A DNA stretch of 7,631 nucleotides from Candidatus Bipolaricaulota bacterium (GTDB taxonomy: Bacteria; Bipolaricaulota; Bipolaricaulia; UBA7950; UBA9294), in NCBI GenBank assembly GCA_021129875.1, contig JAJOKK010000166.1, positions 1-7,631 of the forward strand. The letters run 5' to 3'. The notes beneath the pieces were generated by a model. It was given only the letters and a program-made list of their open reading frames with translations, was not told where the DNA came from and searched no databases. The position numbers were made by a program, and so were the translations under genes. Shown here one piece after another: positions 1-6,425 of the stretch (its first letter is position 1; every line of letters starts with the position of its first letter).

Positions 1-261
1 CCCTGCATTGTGGACAGATGGTCGCTGCGACACCCCATTCGCGGTAAAGTCGGGCTAGGTGCATCGATCTCATCCGATGCCGAGATGGCAGACGGCTGTC
101 TCACGTTTCAGGCTGAGAAGGAAGCACTGAATCCAATCCTCGACCATGTCCTCGCCACGGGTCGCCTGCTCGATGTTCGTATCGAACGCCCCACGATCGA
201 GGATATCGTTCTCTCCCTCTATAAGACCTCAGGGGATCACGGTGCGATACGCGACGGATAG
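1..261 (+). CDS. ABC transporter ATP-binding subunit, C-terminal fragment
   Basis: This is the last 86 codons of an open frame that enters from the left edge and stops at TAG 259-261. No nucleotide-binding motif (Walker A, signature, Walker B) lies inside the window, so the call rests on two points. First, the C-terminal segment around codons 56-73 (LLDVRIERPTIEDIVLSLY) matches the usual tail of ABC-2 exporter ATPases, where an (E/D)xP(S/T)(I/L)E(D/E) element precedes the end. Second, two ABC-2 permease genes follow directly. The ATPase would power export through those membrane subunits from the cytoplasmic side. The stop lies 20 bp inside the next gene, implying translational coupling. The GTG at position 10 is an internal codon and not a start. 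The COG4586 assignment is an inference from the three-gene layout. Confidence 0.75.
   Translation, partial: PCIVDRWSLRHPIRGKVGLGASISSDAEMADGCLTFQAEKEALNPILDHVLATGRLLDVRIERPTIEDIVLSLYKTSGDHGAIRDG
231..236 (+). promoter_or_regulatory. Ribosome binding site for permease 1
   Basis: AGGGGA lies 5 nt before GTG 242. It decides the start: the upstream ATG at 146 in the same frame lies deep inside the ATPase gene, and its first 32 codons would be a shadow of that gene. Confidence 0.6.
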
Positions 262-1039
262 GATCAGAGAACTGGGCGCTGTTATTCACGTAGAGTTCTT
301 GGCTGCGACGCGCTATCGAACGAACCTGGTCATTCAGCTGATCGGTTCGCTGATGACCGTCGTCGTCCTTCTGTTCTTCTGGCGGGCTGTCTTCTTCGCA
401 CGCGCGACTATCGAGGGTCTGGATTGGCCGTTCATGCTCAGGTACGTGATTCTCGTTCAGTTTATCATCTGTGCTACCCAGCCGACAAACATCGCCAGAG
501 AGCTGTCCGACAAGGTTCGAGACGGGTCTTTAGCCACTCAGATCGTGCGCCCGTTCGGTCTCCTCTGGTACCTGGTCTGCCGCATCCTGGCAGCGATTGT
601 CTGGCAACTCCTGTGGATCGGGGCGCCCCTCGTCCTCATTGGGTTCTCGCTGCGACTCGGTCCTGAAACACCGACTTATCTCGTGTTGCTCCCCATCAGT
701 CTCGTCCTAGCTTTTCTGATGAATACTGCGGTCGAGATCACCATAGGGCTCGCTGCCTTCTGGTTCCGTCGCAACGAGGGGATCATTCATGCCCGCGACT
801 TTCTTTTCTCGCTGTTCTCCGGCGCGCTTCTCCCACTCGTCCTGTTTCCCGGCCCACTGCAGCGCGTCCTCGACTTCTTGCCGTTCAAGGCAAGCATCGA
901 CGTCCCTGTCGGCTTCTACTTGGGGTACTCGCATCCTGTCGCCCTGCTCTATCAGGGGATATGGGCGTTGATCGCGTGGGCTGTTTGCTGGCTCGTATTT
1001 CGGCGAGCCCTGCGCCGATTCGATGCGCTAGGAGGGTAA
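242..1039 (+). CDS. ABC-2 type exporter permease subunit 1 (COG4587-like)
   Basis: This 265-residue membrane protein starts at GTG 242. A short, charged, amphipathic N-terminus (residues 1-27) is followed by about six hydrophobic segments near residues 28-50, 65-80, 108-138, 146-172, 186-203 and 232-253. A polar loop at about 84-104 carries the sequence RDGSLATQIVRPF, the (D/G)GxL...(R)P element usual between TM2 and TM3 in ABC-2 membrane proteins of the PF06182 kind. The C-terminus is basic (RRALRRF) and cytoplasmic. It would pair with the permease encoded 2 bp downstream to form a heterodimeric channel driven by the upstream ATPase. The exported substrate cannot be read from sequence. The family is mostly uncharacterised, with suggestions of drug, lipid or polysaccharide export. 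The family assignment is from recollection of motifs and gene order, not a search. Confidence 0.82.
   Translation: MRYATDRIRELGAVIHVEFLAATRYRTNLVIQLIGSLMTVVVLLFFWRAVFFARATIEGLDWPFMLRYVILVQFIICATQPTNIARELSDKVRDGSLATQIVRPFGLLWYLVCRILAAIVWQLLWIGAPLVLIGFSLRLGPETPTYLVLLPISLVLAFLMNTAVEITIGLAAFWFRRNEGIIHARDFLFSLFSGALLPLVLFPGPLQRVLDFLPFKASIDVPVGFYLGYSHPVALLYQGIWALIAWAVCWLVFRRALRRFDALGG
1031..1036 (+). promoter_or_regulatory. Ribosome binding site for permease 2
   Basis: GGAGGG lies 5 nt before ATG 1042, within the last codons of permease 1. It supports ATG 1042 over the in-frame GTG-type start near 961, which would overlap permease 1 by about 80 bp. Confidence 0.7.
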
Positions 1040-1041
1040 GC

Positions 1042-1854
1042 ATGCAACTCTATAGGCGGCTGATCTATTGTGTGAGGGTCTTCCTCGCGTTCTTTCGGGC
1101 TTCGCTTGCCGCAAGGCTCACCGATCGAGGCGACTTCCTGATAGGCATTTTCAGCATTGCTTTGTACCAAGGAGTGGGTCTGGTTTTCCTTGCTGTGGTC
1201 TTCCAGCATATCCCGCAGCTGTTCGGGTGGACATTCTCGCAGATCCTCTTTGTCTTCGGGGCTTTTCAGGTTGTTACCGGTCTGTTCTACTTCTTCTTCT
1301 CATGGACGTTGTGGTTTTCGAGTGACTATCTCATTGAAGGGGGCTTGGACGCACTCCTCTATCGGCCTGCGCCAGCGTTCCTCCAGATCGTTGCCGAAGG
1401 AGTCGGGGAGAGCATCGCGGAACTCCCAGGGAGCGTCTTCGGGATTGCCATCCTCCTCGTCGCTGCGAGAGGTATGGAGACTAGGATACCACTGTCGACT
1501 GCTGCTCTGTTCGCGCTCCTTCTCGTTGCCGGGGTCGCCATCCTTGGCGGGATCTTCACTCTTCTTGCCCTGTCCTCTTTCTGGTTCCGCGCCACGCGTT
1601 CGGCGGGCGAGCCCTTGCTCGGCGTCCTTGACTTCGCTCAATACCCGCTTCTAATCTACCCTCGCTGGTTGCGCGTCGTCTTCACATTCCTGATTCCTCT
1701 CGGCTTTGTGGCCTACTGGCCCAGCGCGTGGGCCCTTGGCAGTGCGCCCTCTTCGATTATCGCACTAACGTTCGCATGGGTCCTTGTGCTATGGGCGATC
1801 GTTGCCCTGGTCTGGAGACGCGGCCTGCGCCGATATGAGAGCACGGGAAGCTAG
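1042..1854 (+). CDS. ABC-2 type exporter permease subunit 2 (COG3694-like)
   Basis: This 270-residue membrane protein starts at ATG 1042, 2 bp after the stop of permease 1. Its architecture parallels the first permease: a basic amphipathic N-terminus, hydrophobic segments at about 33-54, 64-90, 128-142, 152-180, 210-226 and 238-257, and a basic C-terminus (WRRGLRRYE). The loop after TM2 has the matching element LIEGGLDALLYRP (98-109), aligning with RDGSLATQIVRP in the partner. Near residues 217-230 the sequence IPLGFVAYWPSAW resembles the F-x-IP...Y-P-(S/A) stretch of COG3694 permeases. The two subunits are similar in fold but diverged in sequence, as expected for a heterodimer. It is the last gene of the operon. 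Substrate unknown. Confidence 0.82.
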   Translation: MQLYRRLIYCVRVFLAFFRASLAARLTDRGDFLIGIFSIALYQGVGLVFLAVVFQHIPQLFGWTFSQILFVFGAFQVVTGLFYFFFSWTLWFSSDYLIEGGLDALLYRPAPAFLQIVAEGVGESIAELPGSVFGIAILLVAARGMETRIPLSTAALFALLLVAGVAILGGIFTLLALSSFWFRATRSAGEPLLGVLDFAQYPLLIYPRWLRVVFTFLIPLGFVAYWPSAWALGSAPSSIIALTFAWVLVLWAIVALVWRRGLRRYESTGS

Positions 1855-1884
1855 TTTCTTCTTAACCATACCCCACTGCCATCC

Positions 1885-1925
1885 GTGCCGGGTTTTGCAG
1901 AGAATATCAAGGAAGACCCGGGCAC
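1885..1925 (+). terminator. Bulged hairpin after the exporter operon, possible terminator
   Basis: The left arm 1885-1896 pairs with the right arm 1913-1925 over 12 base pairs, with one unpaired G (1920), one G-T wobble and a 16-nt loop. The run that follows (AAATATATT) is A/T-rich but not a clean T tract, so intrinsic termination is uncertain. It sits 30 bp past the permease 2 stop, between convergent transcription units (exporter and tRNA), where a terminator is expected. The rest of 1855-2116 shows no supported gene or RNA. Confidence 0.35.
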
Positions 1926-2116
1926 AAATATATTAAGGGAACAGCGCAGCCAGCTCATGCGGTGGAGGTTCAGCCGTGTGAGCCTTTGTGTCTTGAGTAT
2001 CTTTGACAACGAACGGCACAAGAAGAGCTATCGGCATTTCACCCAAGAGACAAGATTACGAATACGCTCACTGACCAACGCTAATTACCCAGATGAGATA
2101 GGAAGGAACCGTTTAC

Positions 2117-2192
2117 TGGCTCCCCGGGGAGGACTCGAACCTCCAACCGTTCGGTTAACAGCCGAGCGCTCTGCCAATTGAGCTACCGAGGA
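2117..2192 (-). tRNA. tRNA-Asn (anticodon GUU)
   Basis: A 76-nt tRNA read on the minus strand from 2192 to 2117. The acceptor stem is TCCTCGG/CCGGGGA with one U-G wobble. The D arm is GCTC/GAGC. The anticodon loop is CTGTTAA, with anticodon GTT at 2159-2157. The T arm is GGAGG-TTCGAGT-CCTCC, the discriminator base is G, and the CCA end is encoded (2119-2117). All lengths are canonical. The top pair of the anticodon stem (27-43) is a C-A mismatch, the other four pairs being intact. It decodes AAC/AAU codons. It lies 93 bp past the fabF stop on the same strand and has its own promoter. Confidence 0.97.
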
Positions 2193-2202
2193 ATACACAC
2201 TC

Positions 2203-2231
2203 ATTCTACCGCTTAAAAGAAGGTCCGTCAA
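2203..2231 (-). promoter_or_regulatory. Sigma70-type promoter of tRNA-Asn
   Basis: On the minus strand TTGACG (2231-2226) and TAGAAT (2208-2203) are separated by exactly 17 nt. The tRNA 5' end is at 2192, leaving room for a start site near 2196-2197 and a short leader. The match to TTGACA-N17-TATAAT is strong (5/6 and 4/6), suggesting vegetative, independent expression from the fatty-acid operon upstream. Confidence 0.75.
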
Positions 2232-2232
2232 C

Positions 2233-2245
2233 CTCTCTATGAGAG
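2233..2245. repeat. Short perfect inverted repeat next to the tRNA -35 box
   Basis: CTCTC and GAGAG are separated by a 3-nt loop (TAT), directly upstream of the tRNA -35 element and 41 bp past the fabF stop. No T tract follows in the minus direction, so it is not a convincing terminator. It could be chance, a weak 3' end for the fab mRNA, or a protein site. Confidence 0.3.
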
Positions 2246-2285
2246 CGGCATGGGAGCGTTGTTGAACCTCCGATCACTTAATCAC

Positions 2286-3563
2286 TCAATCCAAAGATTC
2301 CCACTTCTTGAAGATCACGCACCCGTTGACGTCGCCGAAGCCAAAGCTTGCTTTGGCGAGGATTTTGATCTCCGTGTCGATGGTCTGTTGTGGGATACGG
2401 CTGCGAAACAGGCTCAACTCGGGATGCAGATCCTCACAGTTGACCGAGCCGTGGACAAACCCGCGCGCAAGCTGCAGGACTGCGCCCACGCACTCGATCC
2501 CACCGGCGGCGCCCAAGGCATGGCCAATGAGCGATTTCGTCGAGTTGGTCAGGGGGAATTGCTCTGGAGATACACCCAGTGCTTTCTGCCAGTTGCAGAT
2601 CTCCTGCACATCGGCCATCGTGGCGGTGAGGTGCCCGTTGAGGGCATCGATATCAGTGGGCGCAATCCCCGCATTGCGGATCGCCTCACAGACGCAACGG
2701 TGAACACCTTCAGGGTTGGGCGCGGTCATCGTTCCACCGCCGCGCTGACCGCCGCAATTGACATGCCCCCCCAAGATTTCAGCGTAGATCCGTGCACCGC
2801 GTGCTCGGGCGCTTTCCAGGCTTTCGATCATCAATACGCCCGACCCGGCTGCAGGGACAAACCCGGACGCGGTGGCGCTCATCGGGCGCGATGCGTATTC
2901 CGGCTCATGGTTGTGCCCGCGGCTGAGGACCCTCATGGCATCGAACCCGGCCCAGATATACGGCGAGGCACCCTCCGACCCGCCGGCGAGCATCCGCTGA
3001 GCGCGGCCTTCCTTCACCCGAAAGTAGGCGTTTATGACGGCCTCCGTCCCGGTGGTGCACGCGCTGCTGTTGGTCGTCACCTGCCCTCCAAGGCCCAAGA
3101 AGCCGGTCAGCCGTGCGCTGACGCCGCTGTCCATCACCTGCTCCACCATGGTGGAGCCCAACCGGCGCACTTTACCGGCGTCGGTGTACGGGATCACCTT
3201 CTCTCCAAGGGTGTCCGCCCCTCCGATCCCTGTGCCGATGATCGCGCCTGTCTCCCAGTCCACGGCCTGGCTCTCCGGCGAGGGGACGACAAATCCCGCG
3301 TCGCGCCAGCAATCGATCCCGGCGATCCCGGCGTAGATCATGTTGCTGTTCATCGCCATCAGGGCTTCGGGAGAGAAATAACGCTCTTTGAGCTCATCGA
3401 CCCCCTGTGGTATACCTGCCACCTGGCAGCTGAAGTTTAGCTCCTTGAGTTTCTCAAGAAAACGGATACCTGAACGCCCTTCGTGCAGCGCTGCTGCGAA
3501 CTCATCGAGCCCGTGCGCGTTCGGTGCGATTACGCCCATCCCGGTGATCACCACCCTAGCCAC
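2286..3563 (-). CDS. fabF: Beta-ketoacyl-ACP synthase, FabF/FabB-like (elongating condensing enzyme)
   Basis: This 425-residue thiolase-fold ketosynthase would condense malonyl-ACP with acyl-ACP to extend the chain by two carbons. The Cys-His-His set is present: Cys169 in NSSACTTGTEA, His311 in NGHLTAT and His348 in KSLIGHALGAAGG, with Lys343 five residues before the second His. A C-terminal glycine-rich turn ASFGFGDVNGCV (405-416) matches the family's FGFGG(T/H)N region. The length is close to the usual 405-415. The residue after His311 is Leu, where most FabF/FabB have Gly (N-(A/G/S)-H-G-T), so this is a divergent subfamily. The start is GTG 3563, inside the end of fabZ (8 bp overlap), with GGGGG 6 nt upstream. 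It is the last gene of the operon. It may be a housekeeping enzyme or one dedicated to a special lipid. Confidence 0.9.
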   Translation of the reverse strand: MARVVITGMGVIAPNAHGLDEFAAALHEGRSGIRFLEKLKELNFSCQVAGIPQGVDELKERYFSPEALMAMNSNMIYAGIAGIDCWRDAGFVVPSPESQAVDWETGAIIGTGIGGADTLGEKVIPYTDAGKVRRLGSTMVEQVMDSGVSARLTGFLGLGGQVTTNSSACTTGTEAVINAYFRVKEGRAQRMLAGGSEGASPYIWAGFDAMRVLSRGHNHEPEYASRPMSATASGFVPAAGSGVLMIESLESARARGARIYAEILGGHVNCGGQRGGGTMTAPNPEGVHRCVCEAIRNAGIAPTDIDALNGHLTATMADVQEICNWQKALGVSPEQFPLTNSTKSLIGHALGAAGGIECVGAVLQLARGFVHGSVNCEDLHPELSLFRSRIPQQTIDTEIKILAKASFGFGDVNGCVIFKKWESLD

Positions 3564-4026
3564 GGTGCACCCCCATGCCGGAAACGATCGCGGTAGCGAT
3601 CAAACGGCCGTCTTCGTGTATCATCTCCACCGTGGAGCGCAGCTTGCGCCGTCGCCAAAATATCTTTTCCGCACGGATCGTCACCTGTTCGCCAGGGATG
3701 ACCATCGAGGAGAACTCGACCTCGGCGTCGGTAAGGAGTGTATTGTAAAGCGCTACCTCCTCCACTGGGATCTCCAACGACAACAGGTAGATCCCCAATG
3801 CCACCACCCCGGTCTGGCAGAGCGCCTCCAACAGAATAACCCCGGGTGTGATCGGGTTGCCCGGGAAATGCCCCGCGTAGAAGAATTCATCGAGTCGGAA
3901 CGTGTAACGGCCCACAGCGTGGTCCTTATCAAGCTCAAGCAGTTCATCCAGAAAGCGGAACGGGCGTTGCTGCGGCACGGTCGCCAACACCTCGGCCCGG
4001 GTCATCCCTATTCCTTCAGCCGCCAT
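3556..4026 (-). CDS. fabZ: 3-hydroxyacyl-ACP dehydratase, FabZ-like
   Basis: This 156-residue single hotdog-fold protein would remove water from 3-hydroxyacyl-ACP to give trans-2-enoyl-ACP. The FabZ signature is clear: QQRPFRFLDEL (19-29) corresponds to PHRYPFLLVDR, and GHFPGNPITPGV (52-63) carries catalytic His53, followed by Glu67 in LLEALCQTG. Later positions are looser than in E. coli FabZ (residues 84-130), so chain-length or substrate preference may differ. ATG 4026 has GGAGGG 4 nt upstream and overlaps fabG by 11 bp. However, that GGAGGG also encodes the conserved Asn-Gly-Gly end of FabG. The downstream ATG 4005 (AAGGA 6 nt upstream, 149 residues) is an equally good alternative. It lies between fabG and fabF in the overlapping gene chain. 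Confidence 0.88.
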   Translation of the reverse strand: MAAEGIGMTRAEVLATVPQQRPFRFLDELLELDKDHAVGRYTFRLDEFFYAGHFPGNPITPGVILLEALCQTGVVALGIYLLSLEIPVEEVALYNTLLTDAEVEFSSMVIPGEQVTIRAEKIFWRRRKLRSTVEMIHEDGRLIATAIVSGMGVHRG

Positions 4027-4753
4027 AGATCCCTCCGTTAACATGAAAGATCGCCCCGGTGCAATACGAGCCTTCAACCGCTAAGAAACGCACCATCCGC
4101 GCCACCTCTGCAGGCGTCCCCATCCGCTCCAGCGGGACTAGGCGCATAATGCTGTCACGCTCCTCAGCGGAGAGGTCCGCGGTCATCCGGGTGGAGATGA
4201 ACCCCGGCGCAACTGAGTTGACCAGGATGTTGTACTGGGCGAGTTCCGCGGCGACGGTCTTGGTGAGGTTGTCGATCGCTGCTTTGCTCATCCCGTAGAT
4301 GCTCTGCATCGGATTACCCGTACTGCCGATCACGCTTGAGATATTAATGATCCGTCCGTACTGCTTGCGGATCATCAGCCGGGCCAAGCGCTTGGTCAGG
4401 TACCATGTACCGCGTAGGTTCACAGCGTGCACACGGTCGAAGTCGGTAAGCTTGGCCGTTATGAACGGCGCATCAACGGTCATCCCGGCGTTGTTGACGA
4501 GCACCTCAAGGCCGCCGCGCTCTTTGAGTGCACGGTAGACAGAATCCGCACCCTCTTTTGTCGCGAGGTCCGCTTGGAGTAAGAACGCCCCGGCGATCTC
4601 TGCGGAGAGCGCTTCCGCCGGCTCACGGCTGGAGTTGTAGTGAATTCCCACCTGCAGGCCCGCCGCAGCCAGTTCACGACAACAGGCAGCCCCGATCCCT
4701 GTCCCCCCACCGGTCACCAGTGCAATGCGTGGTTCGTCACGGTTAGAACTCAT
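4016..4753 (-). CDS. fabG: 3-oxoacyl-ACP reductase, FabG-like (SDR)
   Basis: This 245-residue classical short-chain dehydrogenase/reductase would reduce 3-oxoacyl-ACP to 3-hydroxyacyl-ACP with NAD(P)H. The cofactor motif TGGGTGIG is at 14-21, NNAG at 87-90 and structural Asn112 in VNLRG. The catalytic Ser140 (INISSV), Tyr153 and Lys157 (YGMSK) are all present, followed by the PG motif (APGFIST, 182-188). Length and C-terminus (VNGGIYGG) match FabG. ATG 4753 overlaps the fabA stop as ATGA, with GGAGGGG 10 nt upstream, the pattern of translational coupling. Generic SDRs can share these motifs, but the position between fabA and fabZ makes FabG function very likely. Confidence 0.93.
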   Translation of the reverse strand: MSSNRDEPRIALVTGGGTGIGAACCRELAAAGLQVGIHYNSSREPAEALSAEIAGAFLLQADLATKEGADSVYRALKERGGLEVLVNNAGMTVDAPFITAKLTDFDRVHAVNLRGTWYLTKRLARLMIRKQYGRIINISSVIGSTGNPMQSIYGMSKAAIDNLTKTVAAELAQYNILVNSVAPGFISTRMTADLSAEERDSIMRLVPLERMGTPAEVARMVRFLAVEGSYCTGAIFHVNGGIYGG

Positions 4754-5337
4754 CGTTTCATCACCCCTCCCACCGCATTCTCCGAGAGGTTCGGGTAGTC
4801 TGGATAGCCTATCCCCAAGAAGAGTCCGACCTTGGCGTCGTTGATCGTGTAGATCAGTTCGCCGTCCACAAGTACGTGCCCCGTGCCGATCGCCACCGCC
4901 GCGCCGCTCGCCTTAAGATCGGTGTAGCGACGAATATCCACCTCGTAGCGGACCAACCGGTTATGGGGACGAATCTGCCCGGCAAACTCGATCTCTTTAC
5001 AGCCCAGCGCACGTCCGATCCCTTTACCGCCGCGTAGACCACAGTACAGACCGATCATCTGCCAGATTGCGTCCACCCCCAGACAGCCGGGTTGCACCGG
5101 ATCCGAGTTGAAGTGGCACTGGAAGAACCAATCGTCCAGCCGTACGTCGTACTCGCTGACGATGCGCCCCCGTGGTCCGTCGTGGCTCAGCGCGACAACG
5201 CGGTCGAACATGAGCATCGGCGGTGCAGGCAGACGGATGAACTCCTTCGGCGGGTCTTCAACTAACGTCCCCAAAGCGATACCGAGCAGTTCCTCTTTGG
5301 AAAAAGCAGTCTTGTTCAAGAAATCACTGTACTTCAT
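4750..5337 (-). CDS. fabA: FabA-type 3-hydroxyacyl-ACP dehydratase/isomerase
   Basis: This 195-residue hotdog protein closely resembles E. coli FabA over its whole length. PAPPMLMFDRV (38-47) corresponds to PAPNMLMMDRV, WFFQCHF (70-76) carries catalytic His75, and SDPVQPGCLGVDAIWQ (78-93) carries Asp89, the acid that separates FabA from FabZ (Glu). LVDGELIYTINDAKVGLF (156-173) matches the C-terminal strand region. In characterised FabA the enzyme dehydrates 3-hydroxydecanoyl-ACP and isomerises trans-2 to cis-3-decenoyl-ACP, starting anaerobic unsaturated fatty-acid synthesis. Isomerase activity here is inferred. A C-terminal extension of about 20 residues (YPDYPNLSENAVGG...) is not in E. coli FabA. 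The start ATG 5337 has GAGGA 5 nt upstream and overlaps the fabH end by 14 bp. Confidence 0.93.
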   Translation of the reverse strand: MKYSDFLNKTAFSKEELLGIALGTLVEDPPKEFIRLPAPPMLMFDRVVALSHDGPRGRIVSEYDVRLDDWFFQCHFNSDPVQPGCLGVDAIWQMIGLYCGLRGGKGIGRALGCKEIEFAGQIRPHNRLVRYEVDIRRYTDLKASGAAVAIGTGHVLVDGELIYTINDAKVGLFLGIGYPDYPNLSENAVGGVMKR

Positions 5338-6331
5338 AAGAATCCTCGCCTCCAAACCGGATGAGCAGCCCGCCCCACGCAAGCCCGGAACCTACCACCA
5401 CCAGCGCCATCTCGTCCCCTTCAGCAAAATCATCCCAGTGTTGGGAGAGGACAGAAGGAGCACCGGCTGCGCCACAGTTGCCGAAGGTATCCACGTTGAA
5501 CAGGTGCTGCTCTTTGCCGATCCCCGCCCGGTCACAGACCGATTGCAGCATGAGCAAGTTGGCCTGGTGACCGATGAAGAGCAGCTCTTCCGGATTGCAT
5601 CGCGCATGTCGACGCAGTTCTTTCAGGGTAGCCACGGTCGTACGGATAGCAAACGCCTGCACAGCCGAGCCTTCCTGGTTAAAATGCCCCCCTACAGGGA
5701 TGGTCACCTTGCTCCAACCCCGGGGATCGGAGTGGAACGAGCTGAAGACGATCCGCGCCTGCGCCGGGATCTCCGGCGAAACCACCGCCGCCGCCGTGCC
5801 GTCACCCCAGAGGACAGCGGTGCGCCGGTCGTTGTAGTCGACGACGCGCGTGTTGTTCTCCGCGTTGACCAGAAGGACAAAGTCGGGAGAGGATGAGGGC
5901 TTCATCATGTTAAGGAAGTGCAGCTGTGCCGCAAAGCTCGAACAGGCCGAGTTCACGTCGAACGCCGGGGCGTCGATCCCCAATTCCGCAGCGATCAGAC
6001 ACGCCTCAGGGGGGATAGTCCACTGCGGCGAGCACCCGCCGGATATAACCATGCCGATATCCGCAGGCTTCACCCCCGCGCGCTCCAAGGCCATCCGCGC
6101 AGCGTAGACACCGGTCTGTGCGTTGCTATAAAGCGCCGCTGCGTTCGCCTCGCGCGGGTCGCGGTTGCGCGTCTTGCGGATGTACTCCAGCGGCAGGACC
6201 GTGCGCCGGGTGTGGATCCCTACACGCTCCAAGATCCAGTCCTCATCGGTGCCGATGTCGAGTGACCGCAAGAACTCGTTATCGATCACGTTCTCAGGGA
6301 AGAAGTGCCCGACGCTGTGCAGGTAGAGCAT
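5324..6331 (-). CDS. fabH: Beta-ketoacyl-ACP synthase III, FabH-like (priming condensing enzyme)
   Basis: This 335-residue ketosynthase III would condense an acyl-CoA primer with malonyl-ACP to start chains. The Cys-His-Asn triad is visible: Cys130 (NSACSSF), His255 (GHQANLL, the ACP-binding H-Q-A-N element) and Asn285 (FGNCGAAG). WGDGTAAAVV (175-184) and GSGLAWGGLLIRF (314-326) match the FGDGAGAAV and GGGFTWGSALVRF stretches of E. coli FabH. It is about 18 residues longer than E. coli FabH, mostly from an insertion near residues 45-70, so the primer may not be acetyl-CoA. The chosen start ATG 6331 has GAGGGG 6 nt upstream. An in-frame TTG at 6385 has poorer support. Its end overlaps fabA by 14 bp. 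DarB-like or other specialised KS III activity is a possible alternative. Confidence 0.9.
   Translation of the reverse strand: MLYLHSVGHFFPENVIDNEFLRSLDIGTDEDWILERVGIHTRRTVLPLEYIRKTRNRDPREANAAALYSNAQTGVYAARMALERAGVKPADIGMVISGGCSPQWTIPPEACLIAAELGIDAPAFDVNSACSSFAAQLHFLNMMKPSSSPDFVLLVNAENNTRVVDYNDRRTAVLWGDGTAAAVVSPEIPAQARIVFSSFHSDPRGWSKVTIPVGGHFNQEGSAVQAFAIRTTVATLKELRRHARCNPEELLFIGHQANLLMLQSVCDRAGIGKEQHLFNVDTFGNCGAAGAPSVLSQHWDDFAEGDEMALVVVGSGLAWGGLLIRFGGEDSYEVQ
5343..5347 (-). promoter_or_regulatory. Ribosome binding site for fabA
   Basis: GAGGA on the minus strand lies 5 nt before ATG 5337. It favours this start over the in-frame upstream start near 5382, which would extend the overlap with fabH to about 59 bp. 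Confidence 0.55.
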
Positions 6332-6337
6332 CAACAG

Positions 6338-6343
6338 CCCCTC
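6338..6343 (-). promoter_or_regulatory. Ribosome binding site for fabH
   Basis: GAGGGG lies 6 nt before ATG 6331 on the minus strand. It overlaps the stop codon (6344-6342) of the possible 27-codon ORF in the gap. Confidence 0.6.
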
Positions 6344-6425
6344 AGCAAGCGATCGGAGACCGGAAAGAAAACACTGAAACAGCAAGGCCTACGGTACTGC
6401 GCAAGCATATTCTTCCGTAATCCAT
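6342..6425 (-). CDS. Possible 27-residue ORF between the enoyl reductase and fabH
   Basis: ATG 6425-6423 follows the reductase stop immediately (TGAATG), and the frame ends at TGA 6344-6342, 10 nt before fabH. It would encode a short, mildly hydrophobic peptide with a central LAVSVFSF stretch. There is no Shine-Dalgarno site of its own, so translation would depend on ribosomes restarting after the reductase stop. It resembles no family I know. It may be chance, but it fills nearly all of the only real gap in an otherwise overlapping gene chain. Confidence 0.2.
   Translation of the reverse strand: MDYGRICLRSTVGLAVSVFSFRSPIAC

Noticed and set aside
146..241. N-terminal extension of permease 1 to ATG 146
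   Set aside because: It would lie wholly inside the ATPase gene in another frame. GTG 242 has a good Shine-Dalgarno site and gives a normal family length.
1885..2181. Plus-strand open frame of 98 codons in the intergenic region
   Set aside because: Its last third is the antisense of tRNA-Asn (a known source of false proteins), it has no Shine-Dalgarno site and it shows no family resemblance.
2117..2192. tRNA-Asn as an integration site of a mobile element
   Set aside because: I see no integrase gene and no direct repeat of the tRNA 3' end elsewhere in the window. The flanking genes look like ordinary chromosomal operons.
2250..3440. Long plus-strand open frame of 396 codons
   Set aside because: It is antisense to fabF, which has all catalytic residues and a proper start and stop. 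The plus-strand translation shows no recognisable domain and is explained by GC-rich codon use.
5108..5896. Plus-strand open frame of 262 codons
   Set aside because: It is antisense to fabA and fabH, with no motif of its own.
2286..6331. Aryl polyene or type II polyketide cluster
   Set aside because: An enoyl reductase and FabA/FabG/FabZ with normal motifs point to reduced fatty chains. No aryl-specific enzymes, cyclases or chain-length factor are present in the window, though a special lipid product remains possible.
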